Below, piece by piece: positions 23,795 to 26,679 of a DNA stretch of 26,679 nucleotides. This DNA is from Firmicutes bacterium UBA2598. GTDB lineage: Bacteria > Bacillota > PH28-bin88. The DNA lies in the NCBI GenBank assembly GCA_002339345.1, contig DDKM01000027.1, positions 1 to 26,679 of the forward strand, in the 5' to 3' direction. Position 1 is the first letter of the stretch. Each line of letters opens with the position of its first letter. The notes below the pieces were generated by a model. It did not search any database. It was not told where the DNA came from and was given only the letters and a program-made list of their open reading frames with translations. Position numbers and translations under genes: made by a program.

Positions 23795-25507
23795 GTGGTG
23801 TGTCTGAACAGGCTTAGCTACCGATTTATGGGGGCTATCGTTGCCGGGATGCTTCTGGTCTTGTCGGTTGGTTTTGTATGGGAATTGGAACAGCAAAAAC
23901 AACAAGCCAGGAATGAGCTCAAGGAAAAGGCCAAAGTGATTGCCCAGCAGTTGTTGGCAGTAAGGGCGGTAATTGCTGCTAGCCAGGACCGGATTAATTA
24001 TGATTCACAAGGTAACTTTGAGTTTAAACACTTGAATCCAGCCGCGGTGATTCAAAGGGTTGCCCGTATATTTAATGAAGTCACGCGGTATCAAATTAAA
24101 CAGACCAGAATGGTTCCCCGGATTCCGGAAAATGAGCCGGATGCCTGGGAAAGACAGCAAATGGTTCAGTTTTCTGAGAATCCTTTACTGGTAGAAGTCT
24201 GGGGAGAAGAGATCATCGATGGTGTGCGGGTCTTTCGGTATATGATTCCCTTATATATGCAGCCGTCCTGTGTTCAATGCCATGGGGAACCCAAGGGGGA
24301 ACTTGATATTGCAGGTTTTCCGAAGGAAGGGTACAAGGTAGGTGAACTGGCTGGTGCCATCAGTATCAATGTTCCTATGGACAATTTTGATTCAAACGTG
24401 CGGGCCAACATCCAGTATCGCCTGCTTATTATCGGTATCTTGGTTTTAATCATCGTCACCTCTATTTACATGCTAATGCGCAGGCTGGTGACGGATCCGT
24501 TAAACAACCTGACCCAGACCGCCATAAGGTTTGGCGGGGGCGACCTTTCCGCCCGTTCAACCCCATCTAACATGTTTGGCGAGATGCAGGTACTGGCTCG
24601 CGAGTTTAACTCCATGGCATCGAGGCTGCAGGAATTATATTCCGCCTTGGAAGACATGGTTGAACAGCGTACCAGGCAATTGTCTTTGGCTTATGAGGAA
24701 TTGAAGATAAAGCAAATGGCACTGCACAAGGCCAATGACGAATTAAGTAAAGCCAACAAATATAAATCACAGTTTTTTGCCAATATGAGCCATGAACTCA
24801 GGACTCCCTTAACAGCTATACTGGCCTTTGCCGAATTGTTACTGAATCAAGTTCCGGGGAAATTGAACCATGAACAGCGTGAATACCTGACAGACATTTA
24901 TGAAAGTGGTCACCAATTGATGGCCCAGATCAACGATATCCTTGATTTTGCTAAGGTGGAAGCCGGCCGGATGAGTCTGCGCCTGCACTGGTTTCGGATG
25001 GAGGAGGTTGTGGAGTCCATCCACCGCATGTTTAAGCCCATCACTGCCAGGCGCAAGTTAGATTTTATCATTGAAGTTGCTTGTGATTTGCCAGCCATCC
25101 GGGGTGACCAGGACCGAATCCGGCAGGTTCTAATCAATCTTGTTGGCAATGCGGTGAAATTTACACCAGAGGGCGGGATGATTGCAGTTCGGGTAGGTTT
25201 TGCCTCTAATCGGCAGGAAGTGCTTATTGAGGTGGCAGATACCGGTATTGGCATCCGGCCGGAGGATCAGGAGATTATTTTCGAGGAGTTTATCCAGGCA
25301 GATGGTTCATCGGCTAGGGAATACCCAGGGACAGGCCTTGGTCTGGCCTTGGCCAAACACTTGGTGGAAATGCACGGTGGCCGGATTTGGGTGGAGAGTA
25401 CAATAGGTAATGGTAGCACCTTCTTTGTTGCCCTGCCCCTTACAGGGCCGGAGAACCTCAAGGGGGAGGTTGAGGGGAATGGCGAACAAAATCCTTGTAG
25501 TGGATGA
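23795..25507 (+). CDS. DUF3365 heme-sensor histidine kinase
   Basis: This membrane sensor kinase has 570 residues. TM1 is at about 11-29. The extracytoplasmic DUF3365 (Tll0287-like) domain carries CVQCH (C159, C162, H163), a c-type heme attachment motif. TM2 (about 209-227) is followed by HAMP (about 228-280), a coiled coil (about 283-325), HisKA with phospho-acceptor H333 in FANMSHELRTPL, and the HATPase domain with NLVGNAVKFT, ADTGIGI and GTGLGLALAK. The heme suggests sensing of redox state or a diatomic gas, an inference from the motif. The start is GTG 23795 or 23798; both have weak ribosome binding sites. The response regulator gene overlaps its 3' end by 29 bp. Confidence 0.92.
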   Translation: MVCLNRLSYRFMGAIVAGMLLVLSVGFVWELEQQKQQARNELKEKAKVIAQQLLAVRAVIAASQDRINYDSQGNFEFKHLNPAAVIQRVARIFNEVTRYQIKQTRMVPRIPENEPDAWERQQMVQFSENPLLVEVWGEEIIDGVRVFRYMIPLYMQPSCVQCHGEPKGELDIAGFPKEGYKVGELAGAISINVPMDNFDSNVRANIQYRLLIIGILVLIIVTSIYMLMRRLVTDPLNNLTQTAIRFGGGDLSARSTPSNMFGEMQVLAREFNSMASRLQELYSALEDMVEQRTRQLSLAYEELKIKQMALHKANDELSKANKYKSQFFANMSHELRTPLTAILAFAELLLNQVPGKLNHEQREYLTDIYESGHQLMAQINDILDFAKVEAGRMSLRLHWFRMEEVVESIHRMFKPITARRKLDFIIEVACDLPAIRGDQDRIRQVLINLVGNAVKFTPEGGMIAVRVGFASNRQEVLIEVADTGIGIRPEDQEIIFEEFIQADGSSAREYPGTGLGLALAKHLVEMHGGRIWVESTIGNGSTFFVALPLTGPENLKGEVEGNGEQNPCSG

Positions 25508-26174
25508 TGAGCCCAGAATCCTGAAGGTGGTGGAGCACAGCCTGCGAGCGGAGGGTTTTCAGGTTTTAAAAGCTAACGATGGGGACCAGGCCTTGTTTCT
25601 TGCCGATAGGGAAAACCCGGATCTCATTGTGCTGGATTTGATGATGCCAAGAATGGATGGGTTTGAAGTGTGCACGGTTCTGCGCCAAAAAAGCAATGTA
25701 CCTATTCTGGTCCTATCAGCTAAAAGTGCGGAAATTGACAAGGTGCTGGGATTCAAACTGGGGATCGATGACTATTTAACCAAGCCTTTCAGCCCAACGG
25801 AACTTGTGTTAAGGGTGAAGGCTATTTTGCGCCGGAGCTCTCAAAACAGGACGGAAACAAACAAGCAGATTTCCTTCGGTCCGCTGGAGATGGATGCTAC
25901 TACCCGGCGGGTGATGGTAAACGGCAAGTTGATAGAGTTAACCGCCAAGGAATTTGATCTGCTTTGGCTATTGGCAAGCCATCCCCGGCAGGTTTTCACC
26001 AGGGCCCAGCTGTTAAACCATATCTGGGAAACGGATTTTATTGGTGATACCAACACCGTTACGGTTCTGGTGAAAAGGGTCCGTGAAAAGATCGAGCAGG
26101 ATCCGTCCCAACCGGCATTAATCCGTACTGTTTGGGGAGTGGGATACAAGTTTGATCCGGACAGAACAGATTAA
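25479..26174 (+). CDS. OmpR/PhoB-type response regulator
   Basis: This 231-residue partner of the preceding kinase has a receiver domain (about 1-115) with D9/D10, phospho-acceptor D53 in IVLDLMMP, LSAKS and the conserved Lys in YLTKPF. A winged-helix DNA-binding domain (about 135-228) contains ELTAKEFDLLWLLA and IRTVWGVGYKF. ATG 25479 follows GGGGGAGGT (25462-25470) at 8 nt and begins with MANKILVVDD. The 29-bp overlap with the kinase implies coupled translation. No obvious target gene is adjacent, and a terminator follows. Confidence 0.96.
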   Translation: MANKILVVDDEPRILKVVEHSLRAEGFQVLKANDGDQALFLADRENPDLIVLDLMMPRMDGFEVCTVLRQKSNVPILVLSAKSAEIDKVLGFKLGIDDYLTKPFSPTELVLRVKAILRRSSQNRTETNKQISFGPLEMDATTRRVMVNGKLIELTAKEFDLLWLLASHPRQVFTRAQLLNHIWETDFIGDTNTVTVLVKRVREKIEQDPSQPALIRTVWGVGYKFDPDRTD

Positions 26175-26224
26175 ATTTATAATCCTACGTAAGTAATCTT
26201 ACTATCTGAAAAATGGGACCTTTG

Positions 26225-26254
26225 GGGCCAGGCATTGTTACCGGCCCTTTTTTT
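26225..26254 (+). terminator. Terminator of the two-component operon
   Basis: GGGCC (26225-26229) pairs with GGCCC (26243-26247) and GG/CC inside, with one bulged A, followed by seven T (26248-26254). A smaller hairpin GTAAG/CTTAC lies at 26189-26202. Confidence 0.82.
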
Positions 26255-26393
26255 ACGAAAATGTCATCGCCAACACGTTGTGAGAACTTATAAGGAACGG
26301 TAGGTTCTTAAGCTCAAGCTCGCAACGATAGTAATAAAATGCCCGGGACCCACGTTTAAAGCCCTTTTATGTCTTTGGATCTTCTTTTCGGGT

Positions 26394-26679
26394 CTACGAA
26401 GCCTTGACGACCTGGTAGCCTCTGGCTTGTAACAGCCTGATTAACGCTTCCTCATTCCGCGCCTTCTTGGCCTTTACGTAGTCGGGTCCAAGTTCCATAT
26501 ACGAAGTTTGGCTGGAAAGGATGTGGTAGATGATCCGAAGCATTGTGTGCGCCAAGGCCAGTAAAGCTTTCTTCTTACCCAGTCTTTTGACCAAGGACCA
26601 ATAACGGGCTGATAGGCGCGTATTGCGGGTCATGGTAGCGGCCTAGGCACATTCACACAACCTACCTTCCGCACCCTGA
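26394..26679 (-). pseudogene. IS110-family transposase, 3' fragment with in-frame TAG
   Basis: Read on the minus strand, this is the C-terminal end of an IS110/IS116/IS902-type transposase. The segments TRNTRLSARYW, KKKALLALAHTMLRIIYHIL and SYMELGPDYV are typical. Upstream of the ATG at 26633 the same frame continues as LCECA-stop-AAT. Homologues have a Trp there (ECAWAA), so the TAG at 26645-26643 looks like a TGG-to-TAG nonsense change. The catalytic N-terminal part lies beyond the window. Nothing coding is seen from 26255 to 26393, which may hold the element's end. I infer a dead or decaying insertion sequence. Confidence 0.75.

Noticed and set aside
1..26679. CRISPR arrays, tRNA or rRNA genes, prophage or defence islands
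   Set aside because: No regularly spaced repeats, cloverleaf-like sequences or phage/defence protein motifs were seen; the only mobile-element trace is the IS110 fragment at the right edge.

Overview
The window looks like a chromosomal housekeeping segment of a Gram-positive Clostridia-class Firmicute. The protein sequences and gene order fit the Peptococcaceae (Desulfotomaculum/Pelotomaculum-like) best; that placement is an inference. The support is: T-box leaders before two aminoacyl-tRNA synthetase genes, an infC-rpmI-rplT operon with a leader attenuator and an ATT-initiated IF3, the Bacillus-like order pheS-pheT-zapA-polX-mutS2, AGGAGG-type ribosome binding sites, many GTG/TTG starts, and extended -10 (TGnTATAAT) promoters.

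Layout. 1-740: a terminator and a DUF445 membrane protein gene. 736-2945: consensus promoter, threonine T-box (specifier ACC) and thrS. 2969-4350: promoter, leader attenuator, infC, rpmI, rplT and terminator. 4389-5198: SpoU-type rRNA methyltransferase. 5211-9482: promoter, a 30-codon YqzL-like gene, phenylalanine T-box (specifier TTC), pheS, pheT, zapA and terminator. 9530-19463: a tightly packed co-directional run of polX, a Nif3-family gene, a large U32 protein, mutS2, a cysteine-desulfurase-like enzyme, a DUF3343 protein and a LysR regulator. 22236-19453 (minus strand): class A penicillin-binding protein, converging on lysR and divergent from tyrS. 22337-23690: tyrS without a T-box. 23795-26254: a c-heme-type (DUF3365) sensor kinase, an OmpR-type response regulator and terminator. 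26394-26679 (minus strand): a broken IS110-family transposase running off the window.

The main theme is translation: three synthetases, IF3, L35, L20, an rRNA methyltransferase, a probable U32 RNA-modification enzyme and MutS2 (ribosome rescue in Bacillus). Thr and Phe charging feed back on their own synthetases through the T-boxes; tyrS appears to be controlled differently.

The best leads are: (1) a PolX in which all three polymerase metal-binding Asp positions are substituted while the PHP nuclease motifs are intact; (2) a cysteine desulfurase-like / DUF3343 / LysR trio that resembles selenium- or sulfur-handling gene sets; (3) a YqzL-like small gene in the leader upstream of the Phe T-box; (4) an IS110 transposase remnant with a TAG at a conserved Trp position. 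I saw no CRISPR array, tRNA, rRNA, prophage or obvious defence system.
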